The position numbers and the translations under genes were made by a program. A DNA stretch of 64,000 nt from a virus, in IMG/VR virus record IMGVR_UViG_3300032313_000668, positions 1 to 64,000 of that record; one strand, written 5' to 3'. Positions 19,807 to 26,778 of the stretch are shown here, one piece after another. The stretch's first letter is position 1, and each line of letters starts with the position of its first letter. Under the pieces are notes generated by a model that was not told the origin of the DNA, did not search any database, and saw only the letters and a list, made by a program, of their open reading frames with translations.

Positions 19807-20876
19807 TGATGAAAGTAGCAATTTATACAATTGCTCTAAACGAGCGTCAGTTTGTTGAGAAGTGGTATGAAGCCGCGAAAGAAGCTGACTATCTCCTTAT
19901 TGCAGATACTGGTTCTACAGATGGAACCATAGAAGCTGCAAAAAAACTTGGAATTAATATTGTAGAAATTAAAGTATCTCCATGGCGATTTGATGACGCA
20001 CGAAATGCTGCACTTGCTGCACTTCCACTAGATATTGATATGTGTATTTCTCTTGACATGGACGAAGTAATTACTCCAAACTGGAGAGAGCCACTACAAA
20101 AAGCCTGGGAGGCTGGTGTAACTCGTCCTCGCTACAAGCACATCTGGTCTTGGAACGAAGATGGAACTCCTGGACTTGAGTTTAGTTATGACCACATCCA
20201 TGCACGTAAAGGTTATCGTTGGAAGCATCCAGTCCACGAGTGCTTGTACGTATATGGCATGGAAGAGAAGCAGCAGTGGATTAGTGAAATTGAAACACAT
20301 CACCATCCAGACCCAACTAAAAGCCGTTCCCAGTATCTTCCTCTACTAAAGATGTCTGTTCAAGAAGACCCCTATAACGATAGGAATGCTTTCTACTACG
20401 GACGCGAGTTGTATTTTTATGGAAAGTACCAAGAGGCTGCTGTAGAATTAAAACGTCACTTAGAACTTCCAACTGCACATTGGGCACCAGAGCGTGCTGC
20501 ATCAATGCGATTTATCGGTAAATCATTGCCAGCAGAAGCAGAGATTTGGTTCCGTAAAGCAATCGAGCAAGCACCAGGACGCCGTGAGCCATATATGGAC
20601 CTTACAAAGCTTTATTATGACCGACAAGATTGGCCTAAATGTTTAGAGGCAGCAGAGACTGCTTTGGCTATACAAGAAAAACCTTTAGAGTATCTTTGCG
20701 AAGCAGAGTCATGGGGAGCTGCACCATATGATTATGCATCTATTGCTGCATATCGACTAGGTATGTTTGAAAAAGCTTTAGAGTACGCTAAAAAAGCTGT
20801 AGAGATTGAGCCAGGAGACGAACGTATGATTAAGAATGTAATGTTTTGCGAGGCTGCTTTGTCACAGGACTCTTAG
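19806..20876 (+). CDS. Family 2 glycosyltransferase with TPR-like C-terminus
   Basis: The start is taken at ATG 19806, which overlaps the upstream TAA; a GTG 21 bp earlier is also possible. The 356-aa protein begins with a GT-A fold: VAIYTIALNERQFVEKW, ADTGSTDGTIEAAKKLGI and the metal-binding SLDMDEV. HVHE-type catalytic-region residues (HPVHECLYV) follow. The C-terminal half (residues about 190-350) is made of TPR-like helical pairs, for example GKYQEAAVELKRHLEL and FEKALEYAKKAVEIEPGDE. Such GT2-TPR enzymes add sugars to proteins or surface glycans. Its 3' end overlaps the convergent WhiB gene by 47 bp. Confidence 0.8.
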   Translation: MMKVAIYTIALNERQFVEKWYEAAKEADYLLIADTGSTDGTIEAAKKLGINIVEIKVSPWRFDDARNAALAALPLDIDMCISLDMDEVITPNWREPLQKAWEAGVTRPRYKHIWSWNEDGTPGLEFSYDHIHARKGYRWKHPVHECLYVYGMEEKQQWISEIETHHHPDPTKSRSQYLPLLKMSVQEDPYNDRNAFYYGRELYFYGKYQEAAVELKRHLELPTAHWAPERAASMRFIGKSLPAEAEIWFRKAIEQAPGRREPYMDLTKLYYDRQDWPKCLEAAETALAIQEKPLEYLCEAESWGAAPYDYASIAAYRLGMFEKALEYAKKAVEIEPGDERMIKNVMFCEAALSQDS

Positions 20877-21378
20877 TCTTACGACGAGCTTTCTTTTCTT
20901 TCTCTTTAATTTTCTTCTCAAGCTTTTCAATTCTTTCAGCGTTGTAAAGTTCTACTGCATTAAAACTTGTTCTGCTTCTCCAAGAAAAGCTGCATGATGT
21001 ACAAGTTATAATTTTTGCAACGGTCCAACGACCACCACCTGGAACTTCTACAGAACTTGTTTGTAGTTTAGATGGACGAGCAGAGCAGTATGGGCAATTT
21101 GGAAATCTGCGACGACGCGCTTCTTCTCCCTTATAGGAAACAGAAAGTGCTCGACGGATTTCTACTTCATCTTTTCCGCCCCAGATACCCCAGATTTGAC
21201 GGTGCTCTAGTGCCCACTGTAGACACTTCTTTCGAACAGGGCAGCCAAAGCATAAATTTTTTGCGTCGTATTTTTCTTTGGGTTCTTTAGAAAAGAACCA
21301 ATCCCGAGAGTTGGTATGTTCGGCCTTGGCACAGAGCGAATCAATCTGCCAATCTAAGGTATTTGCTGGTTTCCACAC
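20830..21378 (-). CDS. WhiB-like Fe-S regulator with extra zinc-ribbon-like C-terminus
   Basis: The start is GTG 21378, as no in-frame ATG is near. The 182-aa protein has the WhiB pattern: Cys in DSLCAK, then CFGCPVRKKC (C-x2-C-x5-C) and the GIWGG turn followed by a basic stretch. WhiB proteins hold a 4Fe-4S cluster and act with the sigma factor region 4. Unusually, the basic region is followed by CPYC ... CTSC, a possible zinc ribbon, and a Lys-rich coiled tail (EKLEKKIKEKEKKARRK). Usual WhiB proteins are about 80-140 residues. It probably regulates host or phage transcription. Confidence 0.8.
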   Translation of the reverse strand: MWKPANTLDWQIDSLCAKAEHTNSRDWFFSKEPKEKYDAKNLCFGCPVRKKCLQWALEHRQIWGIWGGKDEVEIRRALSVSYKGEEARRRRFPNCPYCSARPSKLQTSSVEVPGGGRWTVAKIITCTSCSFSWRSRTSFNAVELYNAERIEKLEKKIKEKEKKARRKTKSPVTKQPRKTLHS

Positions 21379-21433
21379 ATAACTATACTATCAAACTCAA
21401 CCTAAAAATATTGAACTAATTTCAACTAAACTA

Positions 21434-21769
21434 CTATATTTCTATCCAAGTTACTGGAAAACTATTCTCGACTAAATCACCATATTCAGTCTCACCATTT
21501 TCATCACAAGCCCAATACTCAGTCTCATCTATAATAATTCCAGCCCACCCAATTGCTATGTACCCATTCTCAATCATCTTAAATCCATCAGACAGAGAGT
21601 CTGCAATTCCATCCCTTTGTAGGGTTGAAGCTAGAGCTCTACGAACTAGCTCGTTGTCTGTATCAACATGGTCGTGCGTGAAGTAAATAACTTCTGATTC
21701 TGTCTCTGGCTCATAGCCATCACCATGCCATTGACTCCATAAAGACTCACCGACTCTTACATCTTTCAT
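21434..21769 (-). CDS. Hypothetical protein (111 aa)
   Basis: Not recognised. The protein is acidic (for example GYEPETESEVIYFTHDHVDTD) with aromatic clusters near the C-terminus (TEYWACDENGETEYGD). It has no signal peptide, membrane segment or obvious catalytic motif. Its start overlaps the stop of the upstream gene by 4 bp, as expected within an operon. It lies in a run of small genes between two WhiB genes, so a host-takeover role is possible but not shown. Confidence 0.55.
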   Translation of the reverse strand: MKDVRVGESLWSQWHGDGYEPETESEVIYFTHDHVDTDNELVRRALASTLQRDGIADSLSDGFKMIENGYIAIGWAGIIIDETEYWACDENGETEYGDLVENSFPVTWIEI

Positions 21770-22074
21770 ATTTCCTCCTCTTCCCCGTCCTCTAAAGGAG
21801 TTAATGTGTGACGAACTTCAGCTGGTCCAGTTGCTGGATACATAACAACTTTTGCATCTCGTAATTCAAATATTCCAGAAATTGTAATTTGACCACAAAC
21901 AGAGCAGACCTCTACGGAGCCAGTATTAATTTTTTGCGGGACATCTACTCCCTTTAAGCGCATAAGAATGTTTCCGCTGTCGTCTATGCTTTCTGGTTCC
22001 CACTTAGCATGGTCTTTAATCCAGCAAAGCTCGCATATCGGCATCGGAGAGGTAAATTCTCTAGAAGCACTCAT
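21766..22074 (-). CDS. Hypothetical zinc-ribbon-like protein (102 aa)
   Basis: Not assigned to a named family. Two Cys pairs are visible, CELCW (residues about 14-18) and CSVCGQ (about 56-61), spaced like a small zinc-binding domain. The C-terminus is acidic (LTPLEDGEEEEI). The middle (DSGNILMRLKGVDVPQ) looks beta-rich. It overlaps the next gene by 4 bp. It might bind nucleic acid or protein; there is no direct evidence for either. Confidence 0.55.
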   Translation of the reverse strand: MSASREFTSPMPICELCWIKDHAKWEPESIDDSGNILMRLKGVDVPQKINTGSVEVCSVCGQITISGIFELRDAKVVMYPATGPAEVRHTLTPLEDGEEEEI

Positions 22075-22090
22075 AATATAAGTTTACTAT

Positions 22091-22387
22091 CTAGACCAGG
22101 ACAGTGTCTTTAGTTTTCGACTCTCTACGACGTCTTATCTTTCTTCTTTCATTGGGAGTAAGCCCTCCCCACACACCGTGGTCTTCATTTTGAATGCCCC
22201 ATTCTGCGCATTCAATTTTGTGTATACAACCGCTACAAATTTTTTTTGCAAGGTCATATTGACGTTCAATTTGGAACTTACTGTACCCAGGCTCGTCTGG
22301 GTCTTTACCATAGAATAAGTCACTATCTATAGATGCGCACTTTGGCTCTTCATAGTTGCGGGGGTCTTTTAAATTATTCTTTTTCAT
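22091..22387 (-). CDS. WhiB-like Fe-S transcriptional regulator (second copy)
   Basis: The start is placed at ATG 22387 (98 aa). The longer reading from 22474 would lie mostly inside the upstream gene and adds no recognisable sequence. The WhiB features are Cys in PKCASID, then CSGCIHKIEC (C-x2-C-x5-C), the HGVWGG turn and a basic tail (NERRKIRRRRE). These four Cys ligate the 4Fe-4S cluster in the family. It is more typical in length than the WhiB gene at 20830. It overlaps the DUF6378-like gene by 14 bp. It probably modulates transcription through the host sigma factor. Confidence 0.8.
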   Translation of the reverse strand: MKKNNLKDPRNYEEPKCASIDSDLFYGKDPDEPGYSKFQIERQYDLAKKICSGCIHKIECAEWGIQNEDHGVWGGLTPNERRKIRRRRESKTKDTVLV

Positions 22388-22724
22388 GCAGATTTTTCGA
22401 CACTTCGTAGCCGCATCCTGCATATCCTGCAATATCAATCCAAGTGTCTGGTTGGAATCCAGAGTTAGCAACAAATCTAGCTAGCTTCATACCAATCATT
22501 GCCATAGCAACATCTTCCGTTGTGAACTCGCGTTGAAAGATTACTGACCATACTTTTGCAATATTAGTGAAATTTTCTTCTGGACCGCCATACTGAGCAT
22601 TACGGTCGCCATTAATAATTCGAGCTGCTTCACGAAGGGCTTGAACTCTTACGGGGGTATCATCTGATGGTTTAGCAGTTGCTGCTTGTTCTGTGTACAA
22701 AGGCTTCTGTTCGTTATCTGGCAT
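22374..22724 (-). CDS. DUF6378-like phage protein (116 aa)
   Basis: The protein carries the pattern of the DUF6378 family of phages: ALREAARIINGDRNAQYGG, then an FTNIAKVW helix, FTTEDVAMAMIGMKLAR and WIDIAGYAG. The family is widespread in phages of many hosts and has no proven function. The compact all-helical look and conserved Asp, Arg and Glu residues recall MazG-like nucleotide pyrophosphohydrolases, but this is speculation. It lies among small early-type genes and overlaps genes on both sides. Confidence 0.7.
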   Translation of the reverse strand: MPDNEQKPLYTEQAATAKPSDDTPVRVQALREAARIINGDRNAQYGGPEENFTNIAKVWSVIFQREFTTEDVAMAMIGMKLARFVANSGFQPDTWIDIAGYAGCGYEVSKNLHEKE

Positions 22725-22959
22725 CTTTTATTCTCGCAATCACTTCGGCTTTATATTGATAGTCACTTGATACATCTTCAGACTCACTTACAACCAACTC
22801 ATAATTAATGTTGTGTCGAGTCTCTGGTTCATAATCGTCACCGAAATCGTAATCATCTTCTGCAGAGCTCAAAAACTTTTCAATGGCGGTGTCTGCTGCA
22901 CTCGTAAGTTCGTCGTAGCTGTCGCCACTGACATGGAACTTCAACGTTGTAGTTCTCAA
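22714..22959 (-). CDS. Hypothetical protein (81 aa)
   Basis: Not recognised. The start (MRTTTLKFHVSGDSYDEL) suggests a beta strand followed by a helix, and the middle is strongly acidic (SSAEDDYDFGDDYEPETR). It has no Cys, signal peptide or membrane segment. It overlaps the upstream gene by 4 bp and the downstream gene by 11 bp, so it is probably translated as part of a coupled run. Confidence 0.5.
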   Translation of the reverse strand: MRTTTLKFHVSGDSYDELTSAADTAIEKFLSSAEDDYDFGDDYEPETRHNINYELVVSESEDVSSDYQYKAEVIARIKDAR

Positions 22960-23381
22960 CTTAGGATTAGTTTCTCTAGCTTCTGAGGTGGGTAATGCGC
23001 TCCCTCAAGAACTGGCTCCAATCCGTCTGTGCTTTTAATAATTACATCTCCGTATCGAACCCCAACTACAACACCACGACGACCATTGTGAACCATTCCT
23101 AATTCACCATCAAAAGCATCTGCTTTGACACGAACTTGTTCAGTAACCTTAATATCACCTGGACGCACAGGAACCCAGTTTTCGTTCTTTTTTTCTTTAA
23201 TTACAATGTGCCCCAACGCTAACTTTGAAAACATTTCTATTGTTTGCTTTTTAAAATCTGGCGTTAGGTTTTCAATCGAGTCAAAAAGCTCGACTAATTT
23301 CATGGTCGCATCGCCTACAGGTTTGCGGACCTTTGCTGCTTGAAGCTGGGATTTAACCCAGTTCATATCTAGTTCTGCCAT
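22956..23381 (-). CDS. Hypothetical protein with SH3/KOW-like C-terminus (141 aa)
   Basis: The N-terminal half is helical (SQLQAAKVRKPVGDATMKLV). The C-terminal half looks like a small beta barrel: VRPGDIKVTEQVRVK, NGRRGVVVGVRYGDVIIK and a closing strand. The RRGVVVGVRYGD stretch recalls KOW/SH3-like nucleic-acid or protein binding folds. The ATG has a good ribosome site (AGGAAAGG) 7 bp upstream, and a candidate promoter lies at 23401-23429, so it may open a short operon running to the WhiB gene at 20830. Confidence 0.55.
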   Translation of the reverse strand: MAELDMNWVKSQLQAAKVRKPVGDATMKLVELFDSIENLTPDFKKQTIEMFSKLALGHIVIKEKKNENWVPVRPGDIKVTEQVRVKADAFDGELGMVHNGRRGVVVGVRYGDVIIKSTDGLEPVLEGAHYPPQKLEKLILS

Positions 23382-23400
23382 GGTAATCCTTTCCTATCTG

Positions 23401-23429
23401 ATTGTAGCCTTTTTTAGTTGTTTAGTCCA
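23401..23429 (-). promoter_or_regulatory. Candidate sigma-70-type promoter
   Basis: On the - strand a -35-like TGGACT (23429-23424) is separated by 17 bp from a -10-like TACAAT (23406-23401). The -10 box lies 20 bp before the ATG at 23381, with an AGGAAAGG ribosome site between. The gap separates the glycosyltransferase gene from the small-gene run. Found by eye only. Confidence 0.35.
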
Positions 23430-23431
23430 CA

Positions 23432-24460
23432 TTAGATGTTTACTTTTGATAGATTAATAGTTTGTAATAGAAGCTCAGATACTTGTTCCCAAGTTGGAAC
23501 TAACTCAAGATATGACTCTTTTTGAGCAAGAGCTAAGGCATATCTTTCTTCTGATGACATTTCCTCGATAGAGCTAGCCAAGTGGCTCCACTCAACTCCT
23601 AAAGAGGATGTTAGACGCCAGTCAGTCACGACTGGAACACCCACTGAGAGGCTCTGTGCGAGCGCTGGAGACCACCAGGGCTCGTTATTGCGGTAGATAC
23701 TTACAATCGTACCTAAAGACTTTTTAATGCGTTCTAGGGTCGATTCCTGCTCTTCCCACCGAGACCCACGGGTTGCCACCACGTCATTGTTTAGGGTTGC
23801 GGTAACGGCTTTGGCCCACTTTGTTTTTGGGTTATCGCAGGTCCAGTAACCCCTGGGGGAGCTTAGATTTGCCTGAATGTATGGAGCACGAAGAATATAG
23901 GAATCAACCATTACTGGAACTAAGTTTTGTGAATCTGTGTTCAGCAAAGACTTTGAGATATCTTCCGAGTTAGACCATGGAAAAGCTGGGTATAAAGTTG
24001 TAGGCCATCTCTCGCTAAAAAGAAATTCATTAAACTCGTGGACTTCGGCACGAAACTCTGCGTCAGAGATTAGATGTGAATAACTTTTTCTTCTCTGATA
24101 AAAATCTTTAGACAAATCTGCAACATTGAGAGATACAGATTTTAGAGATGCTTGCAATTTGTATTGCTCTGGGGCATCGATAAAAAGAGAAAGATTCCCA
24201 ATCTTGCGTGCTCGATTGGCAATCGCAAAAGCTGGGTAAATTTTATTTGCAGAAAGACTTGTAGGAGGAGCAATACCGACGAGTACGCTGTCAAACTCCT
24301 CAAGTTGTTTTGATGTGAATACAGTTGAAGGTTCAACTACCTCTACTACGGCACCACCGTCTTCTAATGCTTTCGCCAAAAGTGCGGAAAACGTAGGAGT
24401 TCTCGAAGCTGTTTTATTGGAAGCCTGCTGTGCAGTGCACCCCGTAATTAGAACTTTCAT
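23432..24460 (-). CDS. Putative GT-B-type glycosyltransferase (342 aa)
   Basis: The N-terminal half starts with a Rossmann-like strand and turn (MKVLITGCTAQQASNK) and includes FDSVLVGIAPP. The C-terminal half has the usual closing pattern of family 4-like glycosyltransferases: YRNNEPWWSPALAQSLSVGV followed by VPVVTDWR, then SPE-like Glu/Ser residues and a helical tail (WEQVSELLLQTI). Overall length fits. No exact donor-binding motif is seen, so the assignment is moderate. It may modify phage DNA, a virion protein or a host glycan. It is preceded by a strong hairpin at 24495-24527 and followed by a candidate promoter. Confidence 0.5.
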   Translation of the reverse strand: MKVLITGCTAQQASNKTASRTPTFSALLAKALEDGGAVVEVVEPSTVFTSKQLEEFDSVLVGIAPPTSLSANKIYPAFAIANRARKIGNLSLFIDAPEQYKLQASLKSVSLNVADLSKDFYQRRKSYSHLISDAEFRAEVHEFNEFLFSERWPTTLYPAFPWSNSEDISKSLLNTDSQNLVPVMVDSYILRAPYIQANLSSPRGYWTCDNPKTKWAKAVTATLNNDVVATRGSRWEEQESTLERIKKSLGTIVSIYRNNEPWWSPALAQSLSVGVPVVTDWRLTSSLGVEWSHLASSIEEMSSEERYALALAQKESYLELVPTWEQVSELLLQTINLSKVNI

Positions 24461-24494
24461 TGTTCTACCTTCCTAAAGTTTTGGACTCTAACTA

Positions 24495-24527
24495 GAAAGC
24501 CACTCAACGTTTTGTCGAGTGGCTTTC
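24495..24527 (-). terminator. Strong hairpin, probable terminator after the SSB-like gene
   Basis: An 11-bp perfect stem, GAAAGCCACTC (24495-24505) with GAGTGGCTTTC (24517-24527), encloses an 11-nt loop. It lies 20 bp after the stop of the SSB-like gene and before the glycosyltransferase start. On the - strand the stem ends in CTTTCT rather than a pure T run, so termination efficiency is uncertain; it could also be a processing or stabilising hairpin. Confidence 0.7.
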
Positions 24528-24547
24528 CAGCAGAGAGTTGACCGTTA

Positions 24548-25075
24548 TTAGAACGGTGCTGATGGTGCTGCAGCAGGTGCTGGTGCAGGTGCTGGAGCGG
24601 GTGCAGGTGCTGGTGCTGGTGCTGGAGCAGCAGCAGATACAGGAGCTGGTGCACCAGGTGCAGCAGAAGCTGTTGCTGGGTAGTAGTTCTTAATTTCGTT
24701 TGACTTGTTACCGTTGTAGGTACGTGTACCAATCTGTCCACGGAACTTACGACCAACAAGTGCAGACTCAATCTGAGCATTACTTGGTGCACGGTCAAAG
24801 AAGTCTCGGTTAAGACCCATTGCCGCCATCTTGCGGAAGAAGATACCCAACGCAGTTGAGTTATCTGGTGAGACAACTAGGTTGTCCCAAACTAGACGCT
24901 TTGCGAAAGCGCCTGATTCGACCTGACTCTTGGTAGAGAACATGGTCTTGCCAGACTGAGTAACCTTTGCGGTTGCCTCAAGCACTACGAGGTCGTAGTC
25001 GCCATCTGGTAGTGGTTCGTACGATGCTGATTCTCCAGCATCCTTAATAAGGTCAGCCCAGTTCAATGAACTCAT
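24548..25075 (-). CDS. Single-stranded DNA-binding-like protein with Ala-Pro linker
   Basis: The 175-aa protein has a globular N-terminal part (residues 1-135) resembling phage DUF669/SSB-like OB-fold proteins: YEPLPDGDYDLVVLEA, then KRLVWDNLVVSP, FFRKMAAMGLN, and FRGQIGTRTYNGNKSNEIKN. A long Ala-Pro alternation follows, ending PSAPF. A flexible linker ending in a terminal Phe is how bacterial SSB proteins present their partner-binding tip. It directly precedes a terminator-like hairpin and follows a Sak4-like ATPase gene by 2 bp, which supports a recombination or replication role. A second frame across the Ala-Pro tract is an artefact. Confidence 0.62.
   Translation of the reverse strand: MSSLNWADLIKDAGESASYEPLPDGDYDLVVLEATAKVTQSGKTMFSTKSQVESGAFAKRLVWDNLVVSPDNSTALGIFFRKMAAMGLNRDFFDRAPSNAQIESALVGRKFRGQIGTRTYNGNKSNEIKNYYPATASAAPGAPAPVSAAAPAPAPAPAPAPAPAPAPAAAPSAPF
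24575..24626 (-). repeat. Low-complexity Ala-Pro coding repeat
   Basis: Short GGTGCT/GGTGCA/GGAGC units in tandem encode about ten Ala-Pro pairs in the linker of the SSB-like protein. The unit is in frame, so length variation between strains would not disrupt the gene. Confidence 0.75.
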
Positions 25076-25077
25076 GG

Positions 25078-25848
25078 TTAAGCCTCTTTCTTTTTAGTGG
25101 TGGCTTCAGTCTTCTTCGGACCAAAGATTGTGTCAAGCATTACCTCGATGGAAAGCTTGTCTTGTTCGACGATTGCTCCAAGACGACCTTGGACTCGCTC
25201 GCCTGCTTCATACTCATTAGTTCGCTCGACATACATACGTCGAACTTTGTAAGGAGGCTGAAGCGGGTCTGGATTAGGAAACTGCTCGATGGTCAACGCA
25301 CCAAGAATGTCGTAAAAATATGGTGCTTGAATTGCAAGCTGTCCCTGTAGGTAAGGACGGTGCTTACCATCCTGAGTCACTCGAGACATTGCTGTTAGAA
25401 CAACGGCCTCAAGTGGATTAGTTGGGTGCATTGTTAGGTCGCGTAGGTCGCGTAGAAGACCACCCATGTGACGAAGCAATTCGCCCCACTGTTGCATCTT
25501 CATCTGCTCGCTACCTGCGATGCTGTCCATACACTTGACTTGCAACTCCGAGATGGAGTCAATAATCAAGCTTTTGAACTGATGCTTACCTAACTGCAAC
25601 CACTGATACGCCTTGACTACAGTGTCGTAGTCACGTACCTGTACAACAACCGTGTCCCAAGTTCCATCTGCGACAGGTGGTTCCTCGCGCAGTGGGTCCC
25701 AATACTTAACGACGATAGGGAGGAATCGGTGTCCACCCTCAACGTCGAGCATTAGTCGTGGGTATGGTGCTGTAACAGCAAAGCTGGATTTACCAACTTT
25801 GGATTCGCCGTAAATCATTGCGGTCAACGACCGTTGGATTTCACTCAT
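25078..25848 (-). CDS. RecA-fold ATPase, Sak4-like (AAA_24)
   Basis: The 256-aa protein has a Walker A motif GESKVGKSS (residues about 13-21), an acidic LMLDVEGGHRF strand and a Walker B-like SLIIDSISEL. A later TAMSRVTQDGKHRPYLQG region could be the sensor or hairpin part. Phage proteins of this type are single-strand-annealing recombinases or replication accessory ATPases of the Sak4 group (family knowledge). It sits 2 bp upstream of the SSB-like gene, the usual partner, and 3 bp downstream of a PD-(D/E)XK nuclease. Together they form a plausible recombination unit. Confidence 0.78.
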   Translation of the reverse strand: MSEIQRSLTAMIYGESKVGKSSFAVTAPYPRLMLDVEGGHRFLPIVVKYWDPLREEPPVADGTWDTVVVQVRDYDTVVKAYQWLQLGKHQFKSLIIDSISELQVKCMDSIAGSEQMKMQQWGELLRHMGGLLRDLRDLTMHPTNPLEAVVLTAMSRVTQDGKHRPYLQGQLAIQAPYFYDILGALTIEQFPNPDPLQPPYKVRRMYVERTNEYEAGERVQGRLGAIVEQDKLSIEVMLDTIFGPKKTEATTKKKEA

Positions 25849-25851
25849 GCG

Positions 25852-26778
25852 TCACTCGTTTCCTTTCTTCTCTTCGCCGTAGTAAGCATATGGGTCAGCC
25901 TCTACGAACATTTCGCTTATTGCCTGCTCTGCAGCACTACCATCATCGACGAGAGTGCATACAGAGTAGAACTTGCACTTCCACTTGCAATCCCTAGACG
26001 GACTTGGGTATGCGTGGAAGCTTGGTTGTTCACCTTTATCAAGAGCTGTACGAACTCGCATGAGGTCTGTAACAGTTCCGTGCAAGCGGTCCCAGAAGGA
26101 GCGCAAGGTGAAGATATTGTGTCGAACTTCAATCTGGTCATAAAACGGAGGACGAGCAGCAGCACTGCGACGAACCTTCTTTAACATTGTGAAAATACCG
26201 CCGTCAGAGCGTTCTCCGTCTTTGTCCTTACTCTGTTCAAGAATCATGTAAGTAAGAATCTGTTCGTTCATAGGTGCAAGGTTTGCAAAGTCTGAAAGCG
26301 AACCACCAACAGTTTTAAAGTCACGGAACATACGCACACCGTCAGCCTTACGACGAACACGCATGTCAAGCTTGCCTTGAAGTTCAACTTCACCGTTGAA
26401 CATCGGCATCACAATTGTTTCTTCTGTAGAAATCATCTCGAGGTCAGCATCAATGCCGTTCTCTTCATTCCACTGGAGGTAACCCTCAAGCATGATGTGC
26501 CCAAGTTCAGCTTCTTTTTCAAGTTCAGATACATCGCGGAAGTCTTGCAAAAGTAATTCTTTTTCTGTGTTCACAAGGGTTGCGTGTGCTTGTAGAAGCG
26601 GAGTTCCGTTGGCGTAATAATCATCAAGAGCAGCGTGTACGCGAGTACCCAGTGCAAGAGCACCAGTTGCATCTTTGTACTTTGGCTGTAGACGTCGATA
26701 GTAGGTCAACCACCAGCGACGGCGACAGTCTTTGAATGTTTGAATCTCCGAGTTAGAAATTCTTACTACATCACTCAT
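25852..26778 (-). CDS. PD-(D/E)XK nuclease, RecB/Cas4-like, with probable Fe-S cluster
   Basis: The 308-aa protein begins SEIQTFKDCRRRWWLTYYR, the opening of RecB/Cas4-like nucleases, followed by GTRVHAALDDYY with the motif His. The catalytic core reads VELQGKLDMRVRRK (Asp) and MFRDFKTVGG (D-F-K). Cys18 together with the C-terminal CKWKCKFYSVC cluster gives four Cys that could ligate a 4Fe-4S cluster, as in Cas4 and AddB. It probably resects or processes DNA ends during recombination or replication. Its ATG overlaps the helicase stop by 4 bp. Confidence 0.82.
   Translation of the reverse strand: MSDVVRISNSEIQTFKDCRRRWWLTYYRRLQPKYKDATGALALGTRVHAALDDYYANGTPLLQAHATLVNTEKELLLQDFRDVSELEKEAELGHIMLEGYLQWNEENGIDADLEMISTEETIVMPMFNGEVELQGKLDMRVRRKADGVRMFRDFKTVGGSLSDFANLAPMNEQILTYMILEQSKDKDGERSDGGIFTMLKKVRRSAAARPPFYDQIEVRHNIFTLRSFWDRLHGTVTDLMRVRTALDKGEQPSFHAYPSPSRDCKWKCKFYSVCTLVDDGSAAEQAISEMFVEADPYAYYGEEKKGNE

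Noticed and set aside
1-20876. CRISPR-like array among fibre repeats
   Set aside because: Repeats are in-frame coding triplets without constant repeats separated by unique spacers.
1-20876. Diversity-generating retroelement acting on the fibres
   Set aside because: No reverse transcriptase gene and no template/variable repeat pair were recognised in the window.
21379-21433. Promoter in the AT-rich gap before the WhiB gene
   Set aside because: Several TTGA and TAGTAT-like strings occur, but none with convincing spacing; left unannotated.
24457-24876. 139-aa ORF in another frame of the SSB-like gene
   Set aside because: It is kept open only by the Ala-Pro repeat and runs across the terminator hairpin.
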